Assembly (NCBI GenBank): GCA_034440575.1
Contig: JAOTOL010001656.1
Span: forward strand, 1,708,501 to 1,772,500
Reading direction: 5' to 3'
From: Imbricaverruca yamaguchii
Lineage: Eukaryota > Arthropoda > Thecostraca > Neoverrucidae
Length of the DNA stretch: 64,000 nucleotides
Part shown: positions 35,171 to 47,584 of the stretch, piece by piece
Layout of the letters: the number at the start of each line of letters is the position of its first letter
Numbering within the stretch: position 1 is the first letter of the stretch
Notes under the pieces: model-generated
Told to the model about the DNA's origin: nothing
The model's input: the letters and a program-made list of their open reading frames with translations, nothing else
Database searches by the model: none
Position numbers and translations under genes: made by a program

Positions 35171-36350
35171 GACTCCTACAAGTTCTTCTTTGGGGTTCTC
35201 CTATTCCGTCTTGAGGGTCTCCTCTCGAGCCCGGCAGGAACCTTCTTTTCTCTTCTTGAGGCCTTCTTTTTCCGTCAAATTAGGGGCCTCCTCTCACGTC
35301 TTGGGGGCCTCCTGCTCTGTGTTTTGATTCGAGATTTGCCAATTTTAAGGATGGCCTCTTATCTCTTGGTGAACTTATCTTCTCTACCAGGTTCCTCCTC
35401 TTCCAAATTACAAGCAACCTTTCCTATCTCAGTTGCCTTGCCATTTTCTCGGGACATTTTTACCTGTCTTGGAGCCTTCTTTCTCGCCTGAGAGCCATTC
35501 CTCTTATCGAATGGCCTTTCTCTCCTATTTTAGGAGCCTCCTTGTTCATCATGGTGTCTCATTTCCAATCTTGTATCGTCCTCTTCCGAATTTCGTGCCT
35601 CCTGCCACGTTTACGGATCATCATTTTCTATCTTGGCGTAGCGTTACCCGTTTTGGGACCTGTTTTTGAGTCTCCGAAACCTCACTTCATATCCATTGGC
35701 TTTCTCTTCCGTCTTACGGCCTCCTCTCATTTTTAGAACTTCCATTCTAGTTTTGGGGCATCCCGTGCAATCCTGTGGGCCTCCTTTGCAATCCTGGGGA
35801 CCTCTTTGCAATCCTGGGGGCCTCATTTGCAATCCTGGGGATGCAATCCTGAGGGCCTCCGTGCGAGTTGTTGGCACCCCTTGACTTCTGGGGCCTCATA
35901 TCCTCTTATAGGTGACTCCTTTTTTCAAAGTATGGGTCTCCTCTCGCGTCTTGGAGGCCGCTTCACCTGTGTTTGGAGCGTCACTATCCTCTTAGCAGGG
36001 TGTTTGTGTGTCAATGTCCCAAATCTTCTCTTCTAGGGTCCTCTTCAAAAATATGGACCTCATCTGGCTGGTTCCAGTAGCCTTTTCTCGTTCCTGAGGA
36101 TACCTTACCCATATCGGGGCCCCCTTTTGCGTCCGGAGAAATGGCCCCTATCATTCCCTATTTTCCATTGCAGGAGTTTCCTCTTCCATCTTGGTGTCCT
36201 CGTTTTCCAAATTAAGAGTATCCTGCCACCCATCGGAAGCCTTCTTGTCTAACCTGGGTGGCGTCCTGCCCGTCTCGGTGGCATCCTTTTCGGTCTGGGG
36301 GCCTCCTCCAAATTTTTGTCCTACGTCTCTTATCAGGATCTGATTAGATT
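35171..36350. repeat. Pyrimidine-rich degenerate repeat (GGCCTCCTNTTCC type)
   Basis: Irregular 24-33-bp units built around GGGGGCCTCCT(C/T)T(C/T) and CGTCTTG. The best-ordered part is 35760-35850, where GCAATCCTGGGGGCCTC recurs. It continues block B without a break. Confidence 0.7.
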
Positions 36351-37750
36351 TCAATGGAGCCTCGCTACCAGTTTTCAGGCCTCCTTGACGGCATCATCTT
36401 CTGTTTCGTCGGCCTCCTTGTTCACCTTTTTTTTCCTGTGAATTTCTGGATAGAGATATCAAATTTCAGAGGGGGGGAGGGGGGGGCAGCGTCACTCAAG
36501 TCTCAGGTCAGGAGGGGCGACTGCCCCTCTGTCCCCAGGAGGCGACGCCCCTGTCAACAACAGCTCTTACGCTCATAGTTCCATGTTGTTGCCGTCATGA
36601 GCATGTTGCATCGTCACGAGTTTATTGGCCACAGCCACGGCCATAAGCATCATCCTGAATTTCTCCAACCGACCTGCTCATATAGATCAACCAACTTCGG
36701 GATCCGTGGGTAAGGCCAAGGCGCGCAAACATACAAGCATCACCGCACTGCTAACCTTTGCTGTCTTTGCTCCGTCACCTTACTCTAATGAGAGTGTGCT
36801 CTGCACAGTGAGACCGGCTGTAATCGTGAAGCGCATGCCGTCTGATGTATCGATCCCCTGACCAGCTTCATTGTGGTGGAATGGTCTTCAGTAATCTGAA
36901 TAGGCAGGTTCTGCCTACTCAGGATCAATTATAGGTCTATTGTCTATCTTTCGGGTTGGGAAGGCCAGAAAAGTCGTTTACATACGCCCTGACCTGAACA
37001 AAGCAACGCCCGCCATCGAACACCTGGAGACCATGGGACAGCCGCAGACGGCACTCTCCGGGTCCGGGTGCGCCTGCCACCCTTAGTGGGTATGGCTCAA
37101 ATTTATATATGTGGTCTCCACACTACACTCGGGTTGGTTTTTCTGAGACATCTCGGGTGTCCGAAATCTCTGAAGTTTCATGTACTCAAAAGCCAGTGGA
37201 CCTGTACAATATTTCCTTGCATTACCACTGTCTGTGGTTTTAGCGTAATAGTGTTACAATTTGTGACTGACGCGTAAGTGGTAGTGATCGAAAGCTACCA
37301 AAAGAATGCCAATGATACCTGTCTTCTGCTCTCATGCAACCGCAACAGCTACACAAGGTCGTCCTCTGACACCAGGAGGCAGAAGAGACCACATAACAGG
37401 TCATTCTCAGGCGCCGGACGCCTGCAGGAGACCTCAGAAGTCTTCCTCTCACGTGAGACGGCTAAGTTGACCACAGAAGAGGCCACTTTATGACGCCGAA
37501 TGGCTGCATAGACCACAAAAGGTTGCTGTACTGTGTACAGACTCTTGTGGCTGGGGCGCACGGGTAATTGCAAAACGCTCGATAATGGAAACTTCAGGGC
37601 ACTGCACATACCAATACAACCAAAAATGCCAAAACAGCTCAATCAGATGCTGCAGCAGAATTAGAGCACCCCAAACAGTGCAGAGGTCAAAATGTGGCAT
37701 GTTAGCCGATGACAACAAACAAAGCCTTGCTCTTCTGAGAGGAATTCCAC
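36351..37750. other. No gene recognised
   Basis: A G-rich patch lies near 36470-36490. Open frames up to about 97 codons without recognisable domains. Confidence 0.4.
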
Positions 37751-37754
37751 ATGG

Positions 37755-37862
37755 CTGGTGTGCAGCACGAGGTGCAGCCGCCGGCACGTGGTGTGCAGCA
37801 CGAGGTGCAGCCGCCGGCACGTGGTGTGCAGCACGAGGTGCAGCCGCCGGCACGTGGTGTGC
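37755..37862. repeat. 33-bp tandem repeat, 3 copies
   Basis: TGTGCAGCACGAGGTGCAGC plus CGCCGGCACGTGG, three near-identical copies. Each copy contains CACGTG. Confidence 0.95.
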
Positions 37863-38204
37863 ACCTCGACAGTGGCGGCTGCCACGTCAGGAAGCCGCCA
37901 CGTACGTCGCCCGGCGGAGCCAACGGCAGCCACCGCTTAAACGCCAACCACCCGCCACGAATTTGCTCGGCGTTCGGCCGGCGAGGCGACCTTGGCCGGA
38001 CCGTTCGGCCAGTTGACCGCGCCGGCGCCGGCGGCCGTCTCACTGTGGCTGGCGCCGGCGGCAGGTGTCGACTGGCGGCCGGCTTCCGGTGCCGCCCCCG
38101 CCGCCGCCGCCGAGAGCGGCGAGGTGGCGGCATTTCCGGCGGCCGGCCGGCGACAGCGCCGCTACGCTCGTAACTGAGCGCCAGCCAGCCGTCGATTCGC
38201 AGAG
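37863..38204. other. GC/CpG-rich segment
   Basis: Very high GC with frequent CpG. Overlapping open frames on both strands are compositional. It could be a CpG island, but no exon is identified. Confidence 0.35.
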
Positions 38205-38415
38205 CTGCGCCAACAGACACCAGCGCAGCGGCCAGCCGGCGGGGGCCCGACGGGGGCCCGGGCGGCGAGGGCGCAGCGCTGCGCCAACAGACACCAGCGC
38301 AGCGGCCAGCCGGCGGGGGCCCGGGCGGCGAGGGCGCAGCGCTGCGCCAACAGACACCAGCGCAGCGGCCAGCCGGCGGGGGCCCGACGGGGGCCCGGCC
38401 GGCGAGGGCGCAGCG
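38205..38415. repeat. 63/74-bp GC-rich tandem repeat, 3 copies
   Basis: Units start CTGCGCCAACAGACACCAGC and continue GCAGCGGCCAGCCGGCGGGG. Copies 1 and 3 carry an extra GACGGGGGCCC (11 bp) that copy 2 lacks. Confidence 0.92.
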
Positions 38416-39765
38416 CTGCTGCGTCACGCGCATTCTCGGCTCACGCACTATGGGCTCTGGCGACTTGAATCACTGAGCGGCGTCCCGGCGCACATGTGCG
38501 GCCAGTGTCGCTATTAAACCACCTCCTCCAAGACTTCTCACTCTTGCCAGAAGGCGAGGTTGTATAGTCACCCGGATCACACGGACTCGCGCCAGAACCG
38601 CTCATCCGTTCGCTCACAACTCACAACAGTAGTTTTGCAGTAATCCATCAGGGTAGCCGTGCAGGCCTCTGACTGGTGGTTTGCACTCGGTGACCCACCG
38701 ACCCAGAATGGGCCGTCATATAAGCAATGCGTTCCTCTGCCGTACCGTTGCACAGGAAAGAGTCGTGGACGCCTGCTATAGCCAGAGACCAGTAGGCTCT
38801 AGATTATGTGGCGCATATAATTGGGCTACCATGTGCATCATTCATGTGAGGTAAATGCAGCCATAAAACGGTCCTTAAAGGGAATGAAGTTTTGTCGGTT
38901 ACATGGCTGGGAAAGGGCTTTCACGAGAGCGTCATTTAAAAAGTAAAACAAAAAGTCGAAAGCGGTAATTTGAGATCGTAACGTACCGAAAGGCGAGTCG
39001 AAGGAGTCATGCTCTTCTGAGAGATTCCCGCCACATCGAAATGCAAGCTTGGAATACACCAATGTATGCCCATTCGTGACTGCATTGCATACACGAGCCA
39101 GCTGTTGACCAACTGGGGAGCGTTGCTTCCTCCGCCATTGCGCGAACTCGCCAGCATTCGGCGAGCGAAGCTATTCGTGGCCGTGAGTACTATGCTGTAG
39201 GTCAGCAGGTCGCGGCGGCCCGGGCTCAGTCGACTGGCAGCCGATCCAATTGTCCGTTCAAGCGAACCTGCTGATTGTGGGTCAGCTATTTATGTTGGTT
39301 CAAACGTTCACCGGACAGTGTTTGAATGTCTGCTAGTTAATGTCTAGAAATAGATCATAACATTACGGAGAATACCATCATCCGGAAAACTCGGTGCACA
39401 GCTTGGGCGTTTGGCGGTGCAAAATTCGTCCATTCACACCATGCAAAATGCACGTTAGCACATGAAAAGGACGCGATGCACGAGTCACTATACTGACCGC
39501 TGGTCACCACTATTCATGGTGGGCACTCATTCCGGACTGGAAGATGTCACCTACCATGCATAAACACGAGCATTCTTAACCCGTCCGAATCGAAGTATTT
39601 CGAGGCTTTCTGAGGTTCCTCCTGCATGCTGGGAAAATTGAAATTCATCCCCACATGTTAGATTTGTCTTCCTCAACTTGAAAACAAGATTACACCCATT
39701 CCTCTAAGCCACTCGCCGGACGGCGCACGTATATCATGCTTGACACGCCAGTAGGACTGTCGGTG
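38416..39765. other. No gene recognised
   Basis: Single-copy-looking DNA with no domain-bearing frames or clear repeats. Confidence 0.4.
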
Positions 39766-39766
39766 T

Positions 39767-40492
39767 TTTACGCATCCCTGCTGCCGTCCCGGCGCCTCCC
39801 TGCTGCCGTCCCGGCGCCTCCCTGCTGCCGTCCCGGCGCCTCCCTGCTGCCGTCCCGGCGCCTCCCTGCTGCCGTCCCGGGGCCTCCCTGCTGCCGTCCC
39901 GGCGCCTCCCTGCTGCCGTCCCAGCGCCTCCCTGCTGCCGTCCCAGCGCCTCCCTGCTGCCGTCTCGGCGTCTCCTTGCTGCCGTCCCGGCGCCTCCCTG
40001 CTGCCGTCCCAGCGCCTCCCTGCTGCTGTCCCGCCGCATCCCTGCTGCCGTCCCGGCGCCTCCCTGCTGCCGTCCCGGCGCTTCCTTGCTGCTGTCCCGG
40101 CGTCTCCCTGCTGCCGTCCCGGCGCCTCCCTGCTGCCGTCCCGGCGCCTCCCTGCTGCCGTCCCAGCGCCTCCCTGCTGCCGTCCCGGCGCCTCCCTGCT
40201 GCCGTCACGCCGCATCCCTGCTGCCGTCGCGGCGTCTCCCTGCTGCCGTCCCGGCGCTTCCTTGCTGCTGTCCCGGCGTCTCCCTGCTGCCGTCCCGGCG
40301 CCTCCCTGCTGCCATCCCGGCGCCTCCCTGCTGCCGTCCCAGCGCCTCCCTGCTGCCGTCCCAGCGCCTCCCTGCTGCCGTCCCGGCGCCTCCCTGCTGC
40401 CGTCCCAGCGCCTCCCTGCTGCCGTCCCGGCGCCTCCCTGCTGCCGTCCCAGCGCCTCCCTGCTGCCGTCCCAGCGCCTCCCTGCTGCCATC
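39767..40492. repeat. 22-bp minisatellite array, about 33 copies
   Basis: Units CCTCCCTGCTGCCGTCCCGG plus CG. Main variants are CCGG/CCAG and occasional CATC or TTCC. Open frames encode a 22-residue cycling peptide on both strands; non-coding in my view. Confidence 0.97.
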
Positions 40493-41020
40493 ACCCGCGG
40501 CTCGCCGCTCGCCGTGGCGCGCTAACTGGTTCAGGTAACAGCCGCTTGTAGGAATTCCGCGAAAACGCCGCAATTACGCCCGAGCAACGATCGGCGCCGA
40601 GGCAGGGGCGGCTGCACCGGCGCGGCGGGGGGGGCGCAATGTCAGCACACTGGACGGTGTCCACTCTGGCCCGTCGCGACTTCCAAAGGCCACGCCACAC
40701 AAACGGCTGCCCTGCCCCGCCCCACCCTGCCGACACCGGCTGGGTCCAACTTCAGAGGAAGAACTGTCACGTGACGAACAAACCTGTCCGCGCCAAGTAT
40801 CGGCCGCAGCCGCCGCCGCCGCCGGCGCCGAGGAGCGCTCTTCTATCGGCGCTGCTGACACGGCGCGCACTGCTTGACCGGCTCGTGGTGTTGGCCGGCA
40901 GAGAGTGGGCGGCGTGCAGCGGTGTACGGCAGCGTACAGCGGTGTCAGCCGGTCGGCTGTAGATGGCGCATGAAGTATCCGCCGCTCAGCAGGTGGCCAA
41001 TGGCCGTCGGCACCGCGTAA
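40493..41020. other. GC/CpG-rich segment between arrays
   Basis: High GC with a poly-G run at about 40627 and CCGCCGCCGCC near 40812. No exon recognised. Confidence 0.35.
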
Positions 41021-41645
41021 TTAGAGCCGCTCTGATATAGAGCCGCTCTGATATAGAGGCGCTCTGATATAGAGCTGCTCTGATATAGAGCCGCTCTGAT
41101 ATAGAGCCGCTCTGATATATAGTCGCTCTGATATAGAGCCCCTCTGATATATAGTCGCTCTGATATAGAGCCGCTCTGATATAGAGCCGCTCTGATATAG
41201 AGCCGCTCTGATATAGAGCCGCTCTGATATAGAGCCGCTCTGATATAGAGCCGCTCTGATATAGAGCCGCTCTGATATAGAGCCGCTCTGATATATAGTC
41301 GCTCTGATATAGAGCCCCTCTGATATATAGTCGCTCTGATATAGAGCCGCTCTGATATAGAGCCGCTCTGATATAGAGCCGCTCTGATATAGAGCTGCTC
41401 TGATATAGAGCCGCTCTGATATAGAGCTGCTCTGATATAGAGCCGCTCTGATATAGAGCCGCTCTGATATAGAGCCGCTCTGATATAGAGCCGCTCTGAT
41501 ATAGAGCCGCTCTGATATAGAGCCGCTCTGAGATGGAGCCGCTCTGATATAGAGCCGCTCTGATATAGAGCCGCTCTGATATAGAGCCGCTCTGATATAG
41601 AGCCGCTCTGATATAGAGCCGCTCTGATATAGAGCCGCTCTGGCA
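41021..41645. repeat. 16-bp tandem array, about 39 copies
   Basis: Unit CTCTGATATAGAGCCG. Variants: AGAGCTG, AGAGCCC and TATAGTCG. Each unit boundary creates AGAGC-C-GCTCT, a 5-bp inverted repeat around one base. Sixteen is not a multiple of three, so the open minus frames show a 16-residue repeat ISERLYIRAALYQSGS. Confidence 0.97.
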
Positions 41646-41699
41646 GACGGCACAGAAGCCGCTGGTGAGAAGTGGATGAAACAGAGACATGCCACTCGG

Positions 41700-44295
41700 C
41701 TACCAGGCTCATCACCCAACCACCAGGCATGGCACCTGACCACCAGGCACGGTACCCGACCACCAGGCTCGCCACCCAACCACTACCAGGCACGGCACCC
41801 GACCACCCGGACCACTACCAGACACGGCACCCGACCACCCGGACCACTACCAGGCACGGCACCCGACCACCCGGACCACTACCAGGCACGGCACCCGACC
41901 ACCCGGACCACTACCAGACACGGCACCCGACCACCCGGACCACTACCAGGCACGGCACCCCACTACCAGGCACGGCACCCGACCACCCGGACCACTACCA
42001 GGCACGGCACCCGACCACCCGGACCACTACCAGACACGGCACCCGACCACCCGGACCACTACCAGGCACGGCACCCGACCACTACCAGGCACGGCACCCC
42101 ACTACCAGACACGGCACCCCACTACCAGACACGGCACCCGACCACTACCAGGCACGGCACCCGACCACCCGGACCACTACCAGGCACGGCACCCGACCAC
42201 TACCAGACACGGCACCCGACCACCCGGACCACTACCAGACACAGCACCCGACCACCCGGACCACTACCAGGCACGGCACCCGACCACCCGGACCACTACC
42301 AGACACGGCACCCGACCACTACCAGGCACGGCACCCCACTACCAGACACGGCACCCCACTACCAGACACGGCACCCGACCACTACCAGGCACGGCACCCG
42401 ACCACCCGGACCACTACCAGGCACGGCACCCGACCACTACCAGGCACGGCACCCCACTACCAGACACGGCACCCCACTACCAGACACGGCACCCGACCAC
42501 TACCAGGCACGGCACCCGACCACCCGGACCACTACCAGACACGGCACCTGACCACTACCAGGCACGGCACCCCACTACCAGACACGGCACCCCACTACCA
42601 GACACGGCACCCGACCACTACCAGGCACGGCACCCGACCACCCGGACCACTACCAGGCACGGCACCCGACCACTACCAGGCACGGCACCCCACTACCAGA
42701 CACGGCACCCCACTACCAGACACGGCACCCGACCACTACCAGGCACGGCACCCGACCACCCGGACCACTACCAGACACGGCACCCGACCACTACCAGACA
42801 CGGCACCCGACCACCCGGACCACTACCAGACACGGCACCCGGACCACTACCAGACACGGCACCCGACCACCCGACCACTACCAGACACGGCACCCGACCA
42901 CCCGGACCACTACCAGGCACGGCACCCGACCACTACCAGGCACGGCACCCCACTACCAGACACGGCACCCCATTACCAGACACGGCACCCGACCACTACC
43001 AGGCACGGCACCCGACCACCCGGACCACTACCAGACACGGCACCCGACCACTACCAGGCACGGCACCCCACTACCAGACACGGCACCCCACTACCAGACA
43101 CGGCACCCGACCACTACCAGGCACGGCACCCGACCACCCGGACCACTACCAGGCACGGCACCCGACCACTACCAGGCACGGCACCCCACTACCAGACACG
43201 GCACCCCACTACCAGACACGGCACCCGACCACTACCAGGCACGGCACCCGACCACCCGGACCACTACCAGACACGGCACCCGACCACTACCAGACACGGC
43301 ACCCGACCACCCGGACCACTACCAGACACGGCACCCGGACCACTACCGGACACGGCACCCGACCACCCGACCACTACCAGACACGGCACCCGACCACTAC
43401 CAGACACGGCACCCGACCACTACCAGGCACGGCACCCGACCACTACCAGACACGGCACCCGACCACTACCAGGCACGGCACCCGACCACTACCAGACACG
43501 GCACCCGACCACCCGGACCACTACCAGACACGGCACCCGGACCACTACCAGACACGGCACCCGACCACCCGGACCACTACCAGACACGGCACCCGGACCA
43601 CTACCAGACACGGCACCCGACCACCCGACCACTACCAGACAAGGCACCCGACCACTACCAGACACGGCACCCGACCACTACCAGACACGGCACCCGACCA
43701 CTACCAGGCACGGCACCCGACCACTACCAGACACGGCACCCGACCACCCGACCACTACCAGACACGGCACCCGACCACTACCAGGCACGGCACCCGACCA
43801 CTACCAGACACGGCACCCGACCACTACCAGGCACGGCACCTGACCACTACCAGACACGGCACCCGACCACTACCAGACACGGCAACCCACTCCCACCAGG
43901 CACGGCACCCGACCACTACCAGACACGGCACCCGACCACTACCAGACACGGCACCCGACCACTACCAGACACGGCACCCGACCACCCGACCACTACCAGA
44001 CACGGCACCCGACCACTACCAGGCACGGCACCCGACCACCCGACCACTACCAGACACGGCACCCGACCACTACCAGACCACCCACCACTACCACACGGCA
44101 CCCGACCACTACCAGGCACGGCACCCGACCACTACCAGACACGGCACCCGACCACCCGACCACTACCAGACACGGCACCCGACCACTACCAGGCACGGCA
44201 CCCGACCACTACCAGACACGGCACCCCACTACCAGACACGGCACCCGACCACTACCAGGCACGGCACCCCACTACCAGGCACGGCACGGCACCCG
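41700..44295. repeat. Composite minisatellite array (19/23/32-bp units, 118-bp higher-order period)
   Basis: The basic phrase ACCACTACCAGACACGGCAC is spaced by CCGACC, CCC or CCGACCACCCGG, giving 23-, 19- and 32-bp unit types. A fixed succession recurs every 118 bp: the GGCACCCCACTACC junction is at 42330, 42448, 42566 and 42684, and again at 42944 and 43062. The right part (43300-44290) is less ordered. It begins within about 60 bp of the end of the 16-bp array. A single plus-strand frame is open for over 700 codons (Thr/Pro/His/Arg-rich), which I attribute to the repeat. Confidence 0.96.
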
Positions 44296-44740
44296 ACAAT
44301 CAGTTATTTCCGGGCTAATCAAGTTCGTTGCTTCCCCTCGACGAAAAACACATTTCGGGACACTACAAGCACGCCAACCGACAATTAGACCTTAATCTCG
44401 ACAACGAGGAGCGCCATCCGACAATCTGAACCATAGGTAGCGGAACATCCAAATACAAACCAGAGGGGAAGGCACCAGTCACCTTTTTGACCGATTATTG
44501 CTAATCAATCTCACAGGAGCAATGCTAAATTTCCGGACAGGTGGAGGCGGAATGGTTCCCCGATGCTCCTCCTCCCCGTTCAGACGCCTATGATCAGGAG
44601 CACGACCCGGGGATCAGGAACGGTGCCCGGCAACCAAGAACATCGTCTGACGATCACGCGCACATCTCGGAATCGGGCCCACAGATAAGGACAGCCGGAA
44701 TGAGGTCGGGCGTGCTCGGGCCACACATACGTATCTCGGA
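44296..44740. other. No gene recognised
   Basis: Transition DNA with weak degenerate similarity to neighbouring arrays (repeated 'CCGACAATC'). Confidence 0.35.
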
Positions 44741-44744
44741 AACA

Positions 44745-44905
44745 GCTGACAGGCAGACAGACGTGTCTCGGAAACGGCTGACAGGCAGACAGACGTGTCT
44801 CGGAAACAGCTGACAGGCAGACAGACGTGTCTCGGAAACAGCTGACAGGCAGACAGACGTGTCTCGGAAACGGCTGACAGGCAGACAGACGTGACTCGGA
44901 AACGG
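44745..44905. repeat. 32-bp tandem array, about 5 copies
   Basis: Units of ACAGGCAGACAGACGTGTCT plus CGGAAACGGCTG (or AACAGCTG). Copies are nearly identical. Confidence 0.95.
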
Positions 44906-46035
44906 CTGGACAAAGCTGCCTGACAAAGCACTGTGGCTGGCAATTTGGTCGACGCAGCGTCGTGGGGCGACGCTGCTCTATCTAGCTCCTCTAACATCAT
45001 CACTCCCACACATCTGGTAGGAGGATACTCCGAGAGAATGTATTCAGTGAAACATTTCCGATGGATGTCTGCCCGGGGGATATCCTGGAGGCCTATCGAG
45101 CAATTTCGAAATCCGAAAAAAAAGACGGTTCTCCAACATCCTTCGATCATTTTTATGTCTCTCCTCTCCCCAATTGCAACGCTTAGCCAAAGAGCAGAGA
45201 TTAGGGGAAGATGGACAATCTGCCTGTTGAGGAAGGAGGAGGACGAGGATGGATGGATCAATACATGCTAAACTCTTCTTCTTCCATGCACGCTATGATA
45301 GTGTCATATGATTTTCAGTCGAGTCAGTGTGGCAGCTGAGGCCGTCTCCTGTTCCTAAGTAAATTGGGCAGGTCAGCCGAGGTTAAATGTTAGATGCTTT
45401 GACCGACATCAGCTCCAATGCAGACTATGCAGATTGGCCAAGGCCGTAACTGTCTCTTACGTAACCCCACCCCCACCTCCAATGGCGTACGTACGATTTG
45501 CGTCATGGAAGAGGTAACCGAATTTAGAAGGTGCCCAACCTAGCGCTATTTTTAGTTAATGACACCTGATTTCGACCACTAGTTTTTTAAGGGGCCCATT
45601 TCATTAAAAAAGTGACCAACTTAAACGTCCTGTGGGGAGGGCAATCTACCACCGTCGTTTCTAAGATACCGGATTTCAACCCTTGCTCCCCACCCTGCTT
45701 GAAGGTTTCTTTTTTGGAACCCCTGATAAGTCACCCTACACTGCTGAAATTACACTATTACAAATCGCTCAAAACATGGAAAACTTGACAATTTCAGGCA
45801 TTCCAGCTCCTAACGCCATGCCGCCACCACGCCAACGCTCTTATACATGTACACCCGCCTCGCGCAATTGCCACGCTTTGTGCGATTCTACTGCTTCTGC
45901 TAGATCTCCTGCGTTTTGATAATTGCTGGCACATGATAGTCTTGTGCCATATTTTGCGTCGTGGAATGCTTCGCATGGCTGTTTGCTAGGAAAATTCAAT
46001 GAATTCAATTCAATGATTAATTCTCTCCTACCCGC
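44906..46035. other. No gene recognised
   Basis: No domain-bearing frame, RNA gene or ordered repeat. Confidence 0.4.
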
Positions 46036-46039
46036 ATTT

Positions 46040-47460
46040 TCTGGCGGTTGGGCTCTTTTTAGGGTTTTATTACTTTTTGTGCACCAACCTTTTTTTCTGT
46101 ACCTGACGTGCTCCCAAAGACACCGTTGTGTTGATTTAGTGTCCGGTCTCCATGTTCTTTTTGAGGACCATGTCGCCTTTCGCGGCCCCAACCTGTTTTT
46201 GACGCGATTATGCAGTCTCATGGCCCCAGTGTGCTTGAGGGTTCCAGTGTATTTTCAGAGTTCCCGGTGCGTATATGTAAGGTAGCAACGCATATTCTAA
46301 GATCCTTCGGCTTTTTGCGAGCCTAGGTGCGCTTTGGACAATGCACGCTTTGGACACTGTGCATTTTTAATCTGCCGTTGTGCTTTTATGGTCCCACTGT
46401 AATTTTTTATATTTCTGACACGCATTTTTAGAGCCCTTGCACGATTTTGTTGGCTCCGGTGCGATTTATCAGGGTCCCGGCGCAACGTTCAAAGCGCTTG
46501 GTTCTGGGGACCCAACGCGTTTTCTGCGTTCTATTTTTGGAAACCTCTTCCGAATTTTAAAATTTCAAATCCTGCCTAATTTTTAGGGGCCGTACGCAAT
46601 TTTGAAAACGTCTTGTGCCATGTTTGGGGCTCCAGTGAGTTTACTCGCTCGGATATGACTTTTTTTGGGAATCCCTCGCTATGCTGTAGGGCCTCCGGCT
46701 TGATCATCTTCCGGTTCTGATGCGATTTTTTGGACACGTTGTACTTATTTGGGTCCCTCGACGCCAAATTTTGGAAGCCCAGGTAGGAATTTTTGATGTC
46801 TCGATTACAATTTTTGGGACTTCCAACGGGAATTTTAAGTCCCGAGCGCAACATTTGGGGGGTCAGATGCGAGTTCGCGGGGAGTCTTGTACTTAGCTGG
46901 CCCCAGAGCAATTTTCACGGACCCATGTGCAAATTTTCCTGCCCCGGCGCGAGTTTCCTGAGTCTTGCTGTATTTATCTGGAGCCCCTGTGCCAATTTTC
47001 GGTTCCCGATCGTAATTTTTGAACCGCAGTGCGATTTTTGGGAACCCGCCCCGGTTCTAGGGAGCCACCCCCTCAGAAGACGGTAGTGGTGTTTTTTTTT
47101 TCATTCGGTACGCTACTGTGGGTGCTTAATGAGTTTTTTTTTCATCCGACGGTACCCTTCAAAGTAGAAGGGCTTTACGGATAATTTTATTTCGGGATCA
47201 GTTCTGCATTTTCCGATGCTGGAGCCGATTCGACCGAATCTCGGTACGATTTTTCTTTGTTGGTGGGGGCAGAGTTCCATTTTAAAGCCCTCTGCGTTTT
47301 ACCTTTTGCGGCCCTAGTACGATTCTTCGGGCACCCGGTGCGACTTTCTTTCGGTGTCCCGACACATTTCTTTTCCAGTGCCCGACGGATTTCTTCTCCG
47401 GTCTTTGACGCGGTTTATGATGCCGCAGAGTGACACTCCATGAATTTTTGTGTGTGTGTG
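46040..47460 (+). repeat. Quasi-satellite block C, first part
   Basis: Same family and same orientation as block B, colinear with it over about 1 kb (46.5-47.45 kb). It ends at a short GT/G run (47450-47475). Confidence 0.8.
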
Positions 47461-47514
47461 TGTGGGGGGGGGGGGAGGGAAGCTGCGACTTTAGTGTAAC
47501 AATCAAGGACCGGC

Positions 47515-47569
47515 TGGTTAGTTATTGGGGTTTAGGGGCGAATTGACTGCAGTGGTCATGCAGCGCCCA
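47515..47569 (-). repeat. LINE/SINE 3'-tail fragment inside block C
   Basis: The plus strand reads TTATTGGGGTTTAGGGGCGA then CTGCAGTGGTCATGCAGCGC. TTATTGGGGTTT is identical to the 3' end of I-clade LINE copy 2 (26166-26177, plus strand). It interrupts the quasi-satellite. Confidence 0.6.
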
Positions 47570-47584
47570 ATATTCATGAACTGC

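Noticed and set aside
37863..38460. CpG-island promoter of a gene
   Set aside because: High GC extends into tandem repeats, frames overlap on both strands, and no exon or splice signal follows.
41672..43843. 723-codon Thr/Pro/His-rich frame
   Set aside because: It follows the tandem array exactly and changes with unit type; compositional openness.
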